64,000 nt of DNA from Natroniella sp046097105 (GTDB taxonomy: Bacteria; Bacillota; Halanaerobiia; Halobacteroidales; Halobacteroidaceae). Below, in pieces: positions 50,273 to 59,237 of the stretch (positions within the stretch are counted from its first letter, which is position 1; each line of letters starts with the position of its first letter). Position numbers and translations under genes: made by a program. The DNA lies in assembly GCF_046097105.1 (NCBI RefSeq), contig NZ_CP175562.1:806001-870000 (forward strand). Reading direction: 5' to 3'. The notes under the pieces were generated by a model, which saw only the letters and a program-made list of their open reading frames with translations, searched no databases and had not been told where the DNA came from.

Positions 50273-50305
50273 GTCAGATCTTAAAATGATCTGACTTTTT
50301 ATTTT
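50273..50305 (+). terminator. Terminator
   Basis: GTCAGATC, loop TTAAAAT, GATCTGAC, then TTTTTATTTT. Perfect 8-bp stem. Confidence 0.93.
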
Positions 50306-50418
50306 GTTCAGTGGTTAATATTTCGCTAGTTTTAAAAAAAGGAAATATATCCAAAAAAACAATTAACATAATATAACTTATTGAATACAATATGGTAAAA
50401 GGTGAAAGAGGTGAGATT

Positions 50419-50862
50419 ATGGGCCAATATGATGATCCATTCTTTGATCCTGAAAAATGGGATGACTGGAATGATGACTGGAATGATGACTGGAATGATG
50501 ACTGGAATGACGGTTGGGATAATGACAGATGGTTAGGAGGAAGAGGTAATCCAAGTAGAAGAAGGCGGCCAAGAAGATGGCCTCCAAGAAGAAGATGGAG
50601 AAGAAGACCACCTAGAGTAAGACCACCTAGAGTAAGGCCACCTAGAGTAAGGCCACCTAGGGTAGGGCCACCTAGAGTACGTTGCCCACGAGGGACTAGA
50701 GAATATGTTGTTCGTAGAGGAGATACATTTTTTTCAATAGCAAGAAGTTTTGGGACGACAGTAGGAGAATTAAGAAGAATTAACCCAAGAATAAGACCAG
50801 AAGATTTGAGGACTGGGCAAGTGATCTGTGTACCTGTAGCTAGAACTTTTAATGATAAGTAA
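50419..50862 (+). CDS. Charge-block LysM protein, possible spore coat protein
   Basis: A 147-residue protein in three blocks: residues 10-40 repeat DDWN about five times (acidic and Trp-rich), 45-95 are Arg/Pro-rich with five PPRVR repeats, and 100-142 are a LysM domain (EYVVRRGDTFFSIARSFGTT through GQVICVPV). No signal peptide is present, so it is made in the cytoplasm, as spore coat proteins are. Many coat proteins have such low-complexity blocks and LysM targets spores or cortex. ATG 50419 behind AAGAGGTG. Confidence 0.72.
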   Translation: MGQYDDPFFDPEKWDDWNDDWNDDWNDDWNDGWDNDRWLGGRGNPSRRRRPRRWPPRRRWRRRPPRVRPPRVRPPRVRPPRVGPPRVRCPRGTREYVVRRGDTFFSIARSFGTTVGELRRINPRIRPEDLRTGQVICVPVARTFNDK

Positions 50863-51068
50863 GGGGTTTGATAAGGCAATATTAATAAGTTAAGAATTTA
50901 TCATTATTTAATAGAAGGTGTAGTTTAGGAGGAGTAGAGCTGAACTACACCTTTAAACCATTCAATAAGAATATGAATTATTTTGATTAATATAATTAAT
51001 TAGGAGTGGAATTAAATTTATTTTTTTGAAGAAGTAATAATTGTAATATGTAAGGAGGTGTAGAGTTT

Positions 51069-51812
51069 ATGAGATTAAAAGAAAGGGTTGCTATTATAAC
51101 TGGTGGTGCTAGTGGCATTGGTGAAGCAACAGTTAGAGAAATGGTAAAAGAGGGTGCTAAGGTTATCATAGCTGACATAGATGATGAGAAGGGCCAAAAG
51201 TTGGCTGAAGAGTTAAATCAAAAGGAGAAAAATACAGTTTATTGCCATGTTGATATAACTAATGAAGAAGAAATTAAGACAATGGTAGAGAAGGCTAAAG
51301 ATGAATTTGGTGGCTTAGATATTCTTTTTAGTAATGCAGGTATTGGAGATCGGACAATTAGTGATAAGTTATCACTTGAAAAGTGGCAGAAGGTAATTGA
51401 TATAAATTTAACCGGTGTTTTTTTATCTGTTAAGCATGCAATTTCAGTTATGAAGATGGATGGTGGTGGAAGTATTATTAATTGTGCTTCTATTTTAGGG
51501 CATGTAGGTCGAGCCCAGATGGCTTCTTATACAGCATCCAAAGGAGGAGTTGTAAATTTGACCAGATCATTAGCTGTAGAATATGCTAAAGATGGAATTA
51601 GGGTTAATTCAGTTTGCCCAGGTTATATCAATACTCCATTAATTGATGGATTGGAAGAAGAAGCACTTAATCATCTCATTTCATTACATCCGATGAGGAG
51701 GTTAGGAGAACCAGAAGAGATTGCTAAAGTTACTACTTTTCTTGCTTCTGATGATGCCAGTTTTATTACCGGGGCCAATCTTTTAGTAGATGGAGGGTAT
51801 ACAGCTATTTAA
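51069..51812 (+). CDS. Short-chain dehydrogenase/reductase
   Basis: A 247-residue SDR. Cofactor motif TGGASGIGEATV, DID at the end of strand 2 (favours NAD over NADP), NAG in SNAGIGD, catalytic Ser in INCASILG, YTASKGG (Tyr and Lys), and VCPGYINTPL. Members include FabG-like and alcohol dehydrogenases. It could supply substrate for PHA, but the distance from phaC and the NAD-type Asp make this a guess. ATG follows AAGGAGGTG. Confidence 0.9.
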   Translation: MRLKERVAIITGGASGIGEATVREMVKEGAKVIIADIDDEKGQKLAEELNQKEKNTVYCHVDITNEEEIKTMVEKAKDEFGGLDILFSNAGIGDRTISDKLSLEKWQKVIDINLTGVFLSVKHAISVMKMDGGGSIINCASILGHVGRAQMASYTASKGGVVNLTRSLAVEYAKDGIRVNSVCPGYINTPLIDGLEEEALNHLISLHPMRRLGEPEEIAKVTTFLASDDASFITGANLLVDGGYTAI

Positions 51813-51834
51813 ATTCTATCGATAAAAAGTTTAC

Positions 51835-51867
51835 CCAGCTAATGAATAATAATACTTCATTAGCTGG
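51835..51867 (+). terminator. Hairpin after the SDR gene
   Basis: CCAGCTAATGAA and TTCATTAGCTGG form a perfect 12-bp stem around TAATAATAC; the T-run is short. It may terminate both the SDR and, in the other direction, the gene fragment that follows. Confidence 0.72.
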
Positions 51868-51878
51868 TCTTGAACTTA

Positions 51879-52000
51879 TTATCTGTTGCCATAAAACTCC
51901 AATTCAAGTATTCTTTCATATTCTTCACCAATAGCTTCTTGCTTGATTAATCCTACATTTTTAGCATAGTATTGATTGCTTAACTTGTTGTTCAATTGAT
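51879..52000 (-). pseudogene. Fragment of a second lipoprotein-like gene
   Basis: Read on the - strand, this encodes YYAKNVGLIKQEAIGEEYER, then a LELEFYGNR ending and stop (51879-51881). It matches the C-terminus of the lipoprotein at 23280-23957 (YYSKNVGLIKQETIGEDFER; LELETYGNR). Similarity covers only about 35 codons; upstream the frame continues but resembles nothing. No start, signal peptide or ribosome site is present. It is the 3' remnant of a decayed paralogue, removed by deletion or recombination. Confidence 0.75.
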
Positions 52001-52221
52001 TATAATATAAATTTAAATAGTTAGTTTTTAATAGCTTGTTGTAGCAGATTAATTATTTATAAAATATTACAAAATAGTAATATTTAATTATTTAAGATTA
52101 ATATAATATACTAAGAGATTATCTCTATAATTTGCTATTATCTAAAGGGATGAATAGTTAAATTTATTAAGGCAAAATAGTTATTTGATTAGGACAATAT
52201 ATTTTAAGGAGGGATTAGAAA

Positions 52222-54150
52222 GTGACTGAATCCGCTGATTTTAAGAATTTAATTCAAAAGAGTAAAGCAAGGAAGAAAAGAGAGAGGTTTGAGGGGACAT
52301 TTTTAGATTATTTAGATATAGTTTCTAAAAACCCAGAAATTACCAAGTTAGCTCATGAGAGAATTTATAATATGATAGTCTCTAAAGATGTTAACTTAAT
52401 CGAGACTGATCAGGATCCAGTATTGCGGAGGATATATGGACATGATAGAATCAAAAAATATGATTTTTTTGAAGATTTTTATGGAATAGATAAGGTTATT
52501 ATGAAGATTGTACGTTATTTAAAGTCAGCAGCAATGAAAGGGGAGGAATCAAAGCAGGTTTTATATCTTGTTGGCCCGGTAGGTTCAGGAAAATCTTCTA
52601 TCGTTGAGTTATTAAAGAAAAGATTAGAAGAATTACCACCGATTTATGCTTTAGAAGGTTGTCCAATGCGAGAAGAACCTCTTCATTTGATTCCTAAATA
52701 TCTTCGTTCTGAATTTGAAGAGTTGTTAGGAGTAGAAATTGAAGGAGAGCTCTGTCCTCATTGTCGCTATCGGTTAGAAGATGAGTTTAATGGTGATTAT
52801 GAGAAGTTTCCTGTGGTAACTGAAAACTTCTCTATTACATCAAGAAAAGGTATAGGGGTGGTTCCTCCAGTTGATCCAAATAATCAAGATACTTCAGTTT
52901 TGATTGGTTCAGTAGATATTTCAAAATTGGATCTATACCCAGAAGATGATCCGCGCTCATTCTCTTTAAATGGTGCTTTTAATGTAGGAAATCGAGGCTT
53001 AGTAGAATTTATTGAGGTCTTTAAGAATGATGTTGAATATCTGCATGCGATGATCACTGCTACTCAGGAAAAACTTATTCCTTCACCAGGAAAAGGAGCT
53101 ATGATCTATTTTGATGGTTTGATAATTGCTCATTCGAATGAAGCAGAATGGAATAGATTTAAATCGGATCATACAAATGAAGCTATTCTTGATAGAATAG
53201 TTAAAGTTGAAATGCCTTATTGCTTACGATTGAGTGAGGAAGAGAAGATTTATCAAAAACTTCTAAACAAGAGTAAGTTTGAGGCTCATATTGCTCCTCA
53301 TACAATTAAAGTAGCAGCTATGTTTGCTATTTTAAGCAGGTTGGCCCCTTCAAATAAAATTGATCCTCTAACTAAGCTGAAAATCTATAATGGAGAAGAA
53401 ATTGTAGAACAAGGAACTACTAAAAGGGTAGATATCATGGAATTAAGGGAGGAAACACCAGGGGAAGGTATGGAAGGAACCTCTCCTCGATTTATTACTA
53501 AATGTTTAGATAGTTGCCTATCAGAGTCGGAACATAATTGTATTAACCCATTATCCGTCTTAGAGGTATTGATTAAAGCGATTAAAGAGTTATCAATTGG
53601 TGAAGATGAGAAGGAAAAATATTTAGAATTTTTACAAGATAGTATTAAAAAGGAGTATAATAAGATTCTTGAAAAGGAGGTTACTAGAGCATTTGTTGTT
53701 GGTTATCAAGAACAAGCAGAACAGTTATTTAATAATTATTTGGATCATGCAGAAGCTTTTGTCAATAAGACTAAGATTAAAGATGATAATACAGGTGAAG
53801 AATTAGAACCAGATGAAGAATTTTTGAAGTCAATTGAAGAACAGATTGGTATTACGGGTGCTACTGCTAAAGGTTTTAGACAGGATGTAACTTCATATAT
53901 GTTTGCTTTAATGCGAAAAGATTCTAAGGTTGATTATAGCAGTTATGAGCCATTGAAAGAGGCAATAGAGAAAAAACTGATTGCTTCTGTTAAAGAGCTA
54001 TCTAGAGTCATAACTCAAGCTAAGGTGAGGGATGAAGAACAGAAAGAGAAATATGATGCTATGGTAGAAGAGATGAAAAGAAATGGTTATTGTGATCACT
54101 GTTGTAATGTAATTTTAAAGTATGCTGCTAATAACCTCTGGAAAGATTAG
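52222..54150 (+). CDS. prkA: PrkA family serine protein kinase
   Basis: A 642-residue protein with an AAA+ N-terminal part and a kinase-like C-terminal part, first described as a serine kinase and in Bacillus required for normal sporulation. Walker A is LVGPVGSGKSSIVELL; FNVGNRGLVEFIEVFKN and ATQEKLIPSPGKGAMIYFDG are PrkA hallmarks. Two CxxC-type pairs lie near LCPHCRYR and at the end (CDHCCN). GTG start behind AAGGAGGG. First of three genes that travel together in spore formers: prkA, yhbH, spoVR. Confidence 0.95.
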   Translation: MTESADFKNLIQKSKARKKRERFEGTFLDYLDIVSKNPEITKLAHERIYNMIVSKDVNLIETDQDPVLRRIYGHDRIKKYDFFEDFYGIDKVIMKIVRYLKSAAMKGEESKQVLYLVGPVGSGKSSIVELLKKRLEELPPIYALEGCPMREEPLHLIPKYLRSEFEELLGVEIEGELCPHCRYRLEDEFNGDYEKFPVVTENFSITSRKGIGVVPPVDPNNQDTSVLIGSVDISKLDLYPEDDPRSFSLNGAFNVGNRGLVEFIEVFKNDVEYLHAMITATQEKLIPSPGKGAMIYFDGLIIAHSNEAEWNRFKSDHTNEAILDRIVKVEMPYCLRLSEEEKIYQKLLNKSKFEAHIAPHTIKVAAMFAILSRLAPSNKIDPLTKLKIYNGEEIVEQGTTKRVDIMELREETPGEGMEGTSPRFITKCLDSCLSESEHNCINPLSVLEVLIKAIKELSIGEDEKEKYLEFLQDSIKKEYNKILEKEVTRAFVVGYQEQAEQLFNNYLDHAEAFVNKTKIKDDNTGEELEPDEEFLKSIEEQIGITGATAKGFRQDVTSYMFALMRKDSKVDYSSYEPLKEAIEKKLIASVKELSRVITQAKVRDEEQKEKYDAMVEEMKRNGYCDHCCNVILKYAANNLWKD

Positions 54151-54160
54151 GAGGGATAAA

Positions 54161-55324
54161 ATGGCTATATTCAGAGAATATGAGAATACAGGTAAGGATC
54201 GCTCTGCTGAGGATCGTAGGCGTCATCGAGAGCTAATAGAAGATAGTATTAAGAAGAATATCAGTGATATTATTGCTGAAGAGAGTATTATTGGCAAGAG
54301 TAAGGATAAAAAGATCAAGGTACCGATTAAGGGCTTGAAAGAATATCGCTTTTTACATGGAATCAATAAGCCAGGTGTGGTCAGTGGAAGTGGTGAAGAA
54401 AAGAGGGGAGATAAGATTTCTAAACCACGGAACCAGCAAGGTTCTGGGCAAGGTGGTACAGATCAAGTTGGGAATGAAGAAGGAGAAGATATTTATGAAA
54501 CGGAAATTACTATCGAAGAGTTGACAGATTATTTGTTTGAAGATTTAGATCTCCCTTATATGGAAAGAAAGAAGCTATCTAAAATTGAGACTGAAAGTAC
54601 GTTTAAGAAGTCAGGTTACAAAAAGAAAGGTATTCCTCCAAGGTTAGCTAAAAAAAGAACTATGATTGAAAGGATTAAAAGAAAGAAGGCTTATATTCGA
54701 GCACATGATGATTTTGATGAAGATGAACGGTTTCCTTTTCATAATGAAGATCTTCGTTACTATCGTATTAAAGAAGAGGAGCGTAAAGAGTCTAATGCAG
54801 TTGTAATCTGTATTATGGATACTTCGGCTTCAATGAATCAAACAAAAAAGTATTTGGCCCGGAGTTTTTATTTTTTATTATATCAGTTTATTCAAATGAA
54901 GTATCAAAATGTTGAAATTGTATTTATAGCTCATACTACAAAAGCAAAAGAAGTAACAGAGGATGATTTTTTTCATAAAGGAGAGTCAGGTGGCACTTAT
55001 ATCAGTAGTGGTTATCAAAAAGGATTAGAGATAATTGAACAACGTTATGATCCAGCCCATTGGAATATTTATTGCTTTCACTGTAGTGATGGGGATAATT
55101 GGAGTGAAGATAATCAAAAAGCTTTAGAATATGCCCAACAGCTATGTGATGTTTGTAATTTATTTGGCTATGGAGAAATAAAGCCCAATTACACTAGAAG
55201 TGCAATTAAAGCTCTTTATTCCCAAGAAATTGATAACCAAAGTTTATCTTTAGTTACAATTTCAAAAAAAGAAGATATCTGGCCTTCTTTTCAGGGAATG
55301 TTAGAAAGTGATAGAGAAGGGTAG
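54161..55324 (+). CDS. yhbH: YhbH/YeaH-type DUF444 sporulation protein
   Basis: A 387-residue DUF444 protein with a VWA-like fold. N-terminal DRSAEDRRRHRELIEDSIKK is diagnostic. The metal-binding MIDAS-like motif is CIMDTSASMNQ (DxSxS). YISSGYQKGLEIIEQRYDP follows. ATG 54161 is 10 bp after the prkA stop, with AGGAGGG. Works with PrkA and SpoVR; exact activity is not known. Confidence 0.93.
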   Translation: MAIFREYENTGKDRSAEDRRRHRELIEDSIKKNISDIIAEESIIGKSKDKKIKVPIKGLKEYRFLHGINKPGVVSGSGEEKRGDKISKPRNQQGSGQGGTDQVGNEEGEDIYETEITIEELTDYLFEDLDLPYMERKKLSKIETESTFKKSGYKKKGIPPRLAKKRTMIERIKRKKAYIRAHDDFDEDERFPFHNEDLRYYRIKEEERKESNAVVICIMDTSASMNQTKKYLARSFYFLLYQFIQMKYQNVEIVFIAHTTKAKEVTEDDFFHKGESGGTYISSGYQKGLEIIEQRYDPAHWNIYCFHCSDGDNWSEDNQKALEYAQQLCDVCNLFGYGEIKPNYTRSAIKALYSQEIDNQSLSLVTISKKEDIWPSFQGMLESDREG

Positions 55325-55333
55325 GTGGTAAGG

Positions 55334-56725
55334 GTGGAGTTTAGTATTAATGAATTGATTGAGTGGAATAAAAAGATAGAAGATATTATTAATAGGATAG
55401 GGCTGGATTGTTATCAGCAGGAATTTGAAATTTGTTCTTTTGAAGATATGATCAGCTATCAAGCTTACAGTGGTATGCCTGCTCGTTATCCTCACTGGAG
55501 TTATGGAAAAGCTTATGAAAGGATCAAGACCTTTTATAGGTATAATTTAACTGGATTGCCTTATGAAATGGTGATCAATTCCAACCCTTGTTTGGCATAT
55601 TTAATGAAAAACAATTCTCTTTTATTACAAATTTTAACTATGGCTCATGTGTATGGACATAATGATTTTTTTAAGAATAATCGCTTGTTTAAAGAGGGAA
55701 CTAATGCAGATTATACATTAGAAATGTTTAAAAATCATGCTAAGCGGATTAGAGAATATATTTTTAATCCTGGAATTGGTTATCAGAAGGTTGAAAGGGT
55801 CTTAGATACTGCTCATGCTCTAAAATTTCAAACTTCAAAGGTAATTAATGAAAAGAAACTGAGTAGGGAGGAAGAGATTAAACGACTCCAAGAAAAACAT
55901 CAGTCACAACCCAAAAAGTTTCAACTATTAATAGATGAGAAGGTTCAAGAAGAACCTGATTTAGATAAAATCCCTTTGAAGCCAGAAGAAGATATTTTAA
56001 ATTTTTTGATTGAATATGGTGATTTAGAGGATTGGGAGAAAGATATTTTACAAATAGTAGTTGATGAAACAAGTTATTTCATTCCTCAGATTGAATCAAA
56101 GATTATGAATGAGGGATGGGCAAGTTACTGGCATTATCAAATTTTAAATGAGCTAAAGCTTCCACAAGGGATGCATTTAGAATTTATAAAGCGACATAAT
56201 CAATTAATTTCTCCTAATGAGAGAGGATTAAGCTTAAATCCATATTATATGGGTTATAAAATCTTTAATGATATTAAAGAGAAGAATCCTGAGCAACCAG
56301 AAAAAATTTTTGAAGTTAGAGAGTTAGAAAGGGATGAGTCCTTTATTAGAAAATACCTTACGTTTGATTTAATTAGAGAGATGAATCTAATTAAATATGA
56401 TGAAAGGAGAAGGTATTATTCTATTGCAGAAGTAGCTGATGAAGAAGGATGGAGGGAGATTAGAAATACCTTGGCTAGTTCGGTTGGAATGAATAAGTTT
56501 CCTACGATTAGGGTAGTTGAATTTTTCAAATCAAATAATATTTTACAATTGGAACATGAATATGTAGGAAAAGATTTAAAGATGGATTATGCTACAGAAA
56601 CTTTGAAATACATTACAGAGTTATGGGGAGGAACAGTTCAGCTAAAAACTATAATTAGTGGTGAATCTAAAAATTTAATCTGTGATGAGAATAAGGAGAT
56701 AAGTGTTAAAGGGATAGATAATTAA
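55334..56725 (+). CDS. spoVR: Stage V sporulation protein R
   Basis: A 463-residue SpoVR, needed for spore cortex formation in Bacillus. Typical sequence: FSINELIEWNKKIEDI at the start, YQAYSGMPARYPHWSYGKAY, LTMAHVYGHNDFFKNN, and IMNEGWASYWHYQILNEL. HVYGHNDF and NEGWASYWH look metallohydrolase-like. GTG 55334 is preferred because AGGTGG lies 5 nt before it; GTG 55325 is alternative. Last gene of the prkA-yhbH-spoVR cluster. Confidence 0.94.
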   Translation: MEFSINELIEWNKKIEDIINRIGLDCYQQEFEICSFEDMISYQAYSGMPARYPHWSYGKAYERIKTFYRYNLTGLPYEMVINSNPCLAYLMKNNSLLLQILTMAHVYGHNDFFKNNRLFKEGTNADYTLEMFKNHAKRIREYIFNPGIGYQKVERVLDTAHALKFQTSKVINEKKLSREEEIKRLQEKHQSQPKKFQLLIDEKVQEEPDLDKIPLKPEEDILNFLIEYGDLEDWEKDILQIVVDETSYFIPQIESKIMNEGWASYWHYQILNELKLPQGMHLEFIKRHNQLISPNERGLSLNPYYMGYKIFNDIKEKNPEQPEKIFEVRELERDESFIRKYLTFDLIREMNLIKYDERRRYYSIAEVADEEGWREIRNTLASSVGMNKFPTIRVVEFFKSNNILQLEHEYVGKDLKMDYATETLKYITELWGGTVQLKTIISGESKNLICDENKEISVKGIDN

Positions 56726-56814
56726 TTGATTTTTATAGTTTAACTTATGGCTTAGTAAGGTTTGGATTGAATTAATTTATATAATTTAAAAAAGTAGATA
56801 TTAAATTATTTTTT

Positions 56815-56845
56815 ACCACCAGTTGAATCTGGTGGTTTTATTTAT
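56815..56845 (+). terminator. Terminator of the prkA-yhbH-spoVR cluster
   Basis: ACCACCAG, loop TTGAAT, CTGGTGGT, then TTTATTTAT. Confidence 0.9.
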
Positions 56846-56914
56846 AAAATAATCTTTAATTAACAAAATTATCAGGAATTGCATATAATAAACCAAAAGG
56901 AAGGAGGGATAAGA

Positions 56915-56995
56915 ATGAGCCGTAAGTATGGAAGTGAAGTGTTTGTTATATTCTTAATTCTTATTTTATTGGTTTTAGGAGTTAGCTATTGGTAA
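56915..56995 (+). CDS. 26-residue single-span membrane peptide (YjcZ-like)
   Basis: MSRKYGSEVFVIFLILILLV, then LGVSYW. A polar start and one hydrophobic helix fit the YjcZ-type small proteins of spore formers. The ribosome site is very strong (AAGGAGGG), and a perfect palindromic terminator follows, so it is a complete small gene next to spoVR. Confidence 0.7.
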   Translation: MSRKYGSEVFVIFLILILLVLGVSYW

Positions 56996-57008
56996 ACTAA
57001 ATAAAAAT

Positions 57009-57038
57009 AAACCTTAAGGAGCTAGCTCCTTAAGGTTT
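57009..57038 (+). terminator. 30-bp perfect palindrome with T-run
   Basis: AAACCTTAAGGAGCT and its complement AGCTCCTTAAGGTTT with no loop bases, followed by ATTTTTATTT. Terminator of the 26-residue gene. Confidence 0.88.
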
Positions 57039-57315
57039 ATTTTTATTTAGTTGTTCAACAAGCTAAATTTGATTAAATTAAATAAGAAATTGGTTTAGCA
57101 TTAGATTTTAATCCCGTGACATAATAATATAGATAGTTTAAGTTTAAGCTATCTGTTTTTAAAGTTTTAAAAATATAAATGATCTTAAGGATAATTAAAT
57201 TGATGAGAAAGCAGGATTAAAGTAAAGGTAGCAGGAAATATAATAAAGTAATTAGTTAGAAGGGAATTTGTTTTATATAAAGGAAAACTAATAATGGTTG
57301 AGGTGGTTTAAAGTA

Positions 57316-58221
57316 ATGAAGAAGGTAAAATTAATTTATAATCCGATGGCTGGAAATAGAAATTTTCGTTATTATTTAGATCAATTTATTGAGAAGTTCC
57401 AAGGGGTCGGCTATGAAGTTAGTGTTTTTAGGAGTGCTCAAGAAGGAGACTTAACTTTTGGGGTAAAACAAGTAATTAATCAAGATTTTGATCTGCTTGT
57501 GGTAGCAGGAGGGGATGGTTCAGTTAATGAGGTAGTTAATGCAATGATGAAGTATGATATTGATCTTCCTTTAGGGATTATTCCAGCAGGGACAGCAAAT
57601 GATTTTGCTGCTCATTTAGGAATGCCTGCTGATATTGAGGCATGTTTTGAGTTTATTTTGCAAGGAGAGGTCAAGTATGTTGATGTAGGAGAAGTAAATG
57701 GTAGTTACTTTATTAATGTTTGTGCAGGAGGATTATTGGCTAATGTTTCTCATGAGATTGATTTAGAGTTTAAAAATACTTTGGGTAAGCTGGGCTATTA
57801 TTTGAAGGGCATTGAACAACTCCCTAAATTTAGGCCAATTCCAGTAAAAATTACGACAACAGAGCAAGTTATAGAAGAAGACATTTACCTGTTTTTAGTA
57901 TTAAACGGTAAAAGTGCAGGTGGATTTAAAAAGATAGGAAAGAATGCCTTGATTACTGATGGACAATTAGATCTGATTGCTATTAAAGCACAGCCTTTGC
58001 ATGAAATTGCTCTTTTGTTTATAAAGATATTACAGGGGGAGCATTTAGCAGATGAAAATGTTATTTACTTAAAAGATAGTTCTTTTAAGATAACTTGTTT
58101 AGACGAGTCATATAGTTCTTATTCTTCTGATGTGGATGGTGAAAAAGGCCCTCAGTTTCCGCTACAGGTCATTCTTCATTCTCAGGCATTAAAAGTGGTT
58201 AGTAATGTCAGCAACGTATAA
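57316..58221 (+). CDS. Diacylglycerol/lipid kinase (YegS/DgkB type)
   Basis: A 301-residue lipid kinase. The nucleotide-binding motif VAGGDGSVNEVVNAMM (GGDG) and GIIPAGTANDFAAHLG are intact. A metal-site region GGLLANVS and a C-terminal KITCLDESYSSYSSDVDGEK follow. It phosphorylates diacylglycerol or a related lipid. ATG 57316 behind GAGGTGG. Confidence 0.92.
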   Translation: MKKVKLIYNPMAGNRNFRYYLDQFIEKFQGVGYEVSVFRSAQEGDLTFGVKQVINQDFDLLVVAGGDGSVNEVVNAMMKYDIDLPLGIIPAGTANDFAAHLGMPADIEACFEFILQGEVKYVDVGEVNGSYFINVCAGGLLANVSHEIDLEFKNTLGKLGYYLKGIEQLPKFRPIPVKITTTEQVIEEDIYLFLVLNGKSAGGFKKIGKNALITDGQLDLIAIKAQPLHEIALLFIKILQGEHLADENVIYLKDSSFKITCLDESYSSYSSDVDGEKGPQFPLQVILHSQALKVVSNVSNV

Positions 58222-58338
58222 GTAATTGAACTATAAGTATTAGTTAATTTTTTCAATATGATTAATCTAAATTACTTTAACCTTGAAGTAGTTAGGTGAA
58301 AGGGTTGAGATCAATTTATATAGATAGGAGTGGTCGTT

Positions 58339-58884
58339 GTGGATGATTTATGGGAAATAATTAAAGTTAGAACTATTTATGATACTGGAATTGTTAAATT
58401 CAAAGAAAAAGCATGTCGTCATAAAAAAAAAGAAATTGAATATAATTTTTTTAAGATGGAATTTTTAGACTGGGTTACTGTTGTTCCAATTACTACCACA
58501 GGTAAGCTGGTATTAGTTAAACAATATCGCATTGGAACGGAAGAGATTACTTTAGAAGTTCCTGCTGGAACATTAGACAAAGGGGAGGAAAGTTTTGCAG
58601 GAGCTGCTAATAGAGAGTTGTTAGAGGAAACAGGATATAATAGTAATGAAGATTTAATAAAATTAGGAAAAGTGGCAGTTAATCCAGCAATTCAGAATAA
58701 TTATTGTCACTTCTATTTAGCACAAGGTGTAGAATTAATTGGAGAGCAAAATTTAGATAGGACTGAAGATATTGAGCTTGAGTTAGTACCAATAACCCAA
58801 ATAAAGGGGTTGATTAGTTCGGAAAAGATAAATCATTCTTTGTCAATTTTATCTTTATTATATGCAGAAGATTATTTGAAATAA
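58339..58884 (+). CDS. ADP-ribose pyrophosphatase-type Nudix hydrolase
   Basis: A 181-residue Nudix enzyme. The box is GTLDKGEESFAGAANRELLE then ETGY, preceded by ITLEVPAGT as in ADP-ribose diphosphatases. VLVKQYRIGTEE is the usual strand before it. It hydrolyses ADP-ribose and similar nucleoside diphosphate compounds. GTG 58339 fits the ribosome site TAGGAG; GTG 58330 is within it. Confidence 0.88.
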   Translation: MDDLWEIIKVRTIYDTGIVKFKEKACRHKKKEIEYNFFKMEFLDWVTVVPITTTGKLVLVKQYRIGTEEITLEVPAGTLDKGEESFAGAANRELLEETGYNSNEDLIKLGKVAVNPAIQNNYCHFYLAQGVELIGEQNLDRTEDIELELVPITQIKGLISSEKINHSLSILSLLYAEDYLK

Positions 58885-58961
58885 TGGGTTTTATCTCTTC
58901 TTTATCAATACATAAAAAAAAAGAAGTTTTAAATAATAAAGAGAAGAGGAGGAGAGAAACT

Positions 58962-59099
58962 ATGACAGATGTTGATATGAAATATGCAGATTTAAATGAA
59001 CACCAAAAAAGAAAATTATTGGATATGGAACAAGCTTTAAATCTTGAACGAGATGAAGGTGAGAAGGTTATCATTTTAGCATTTGAAGAAATTAGCTAG
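58962..59099 (+). CDS. 45-residue hypothetical protein
   Basis: MTDVDMKYADLNEHQKRKLL, then an acidic helix (DMEQALNLERDEGEKVIILA). ATG 58962 stands 6 nt after GAGGAGGAGAG. No family recognised, but a strong ribosome site and its own terminator support expression. Composition suits a soluble helical protein. Confidence 0.6.
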   Translation: MTDVDMKYADLNEHQKRKLLDMEQALNLERDEGEKVIILAFEEIS

Positions 59100-59104
59100 T
59101 AATT

Positions 59105-59136
59105 AAGCTGGGTCATTAGACCCAGCTTTTATTTTT
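59105..59136 (+). terminator. Terminator
   Basis: AAGCTGGGTC, loop ATTA, GACCCAGCTT, then TTATTTTT. Confidence 0.93.
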
Positions 59137-59237
59137 CAAATTTAGCAGGAATTAATTATTTCTTTAAAGAAATAATTAATAGAATAGAAGTAAAGTGAGA
59201 TAGAGGAATATAATTATATTTTATAAAGGAGAGAAGC

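Noticed and set aside
50274..50879. A 201-codon open frame on the - strand over the charge-block LysM gene
   Set aside because: It is the antisense image of the repetitive DDWN/PPRVR sequence; the + strand has a ribosome site, a LysM domain and fits its neighbours.
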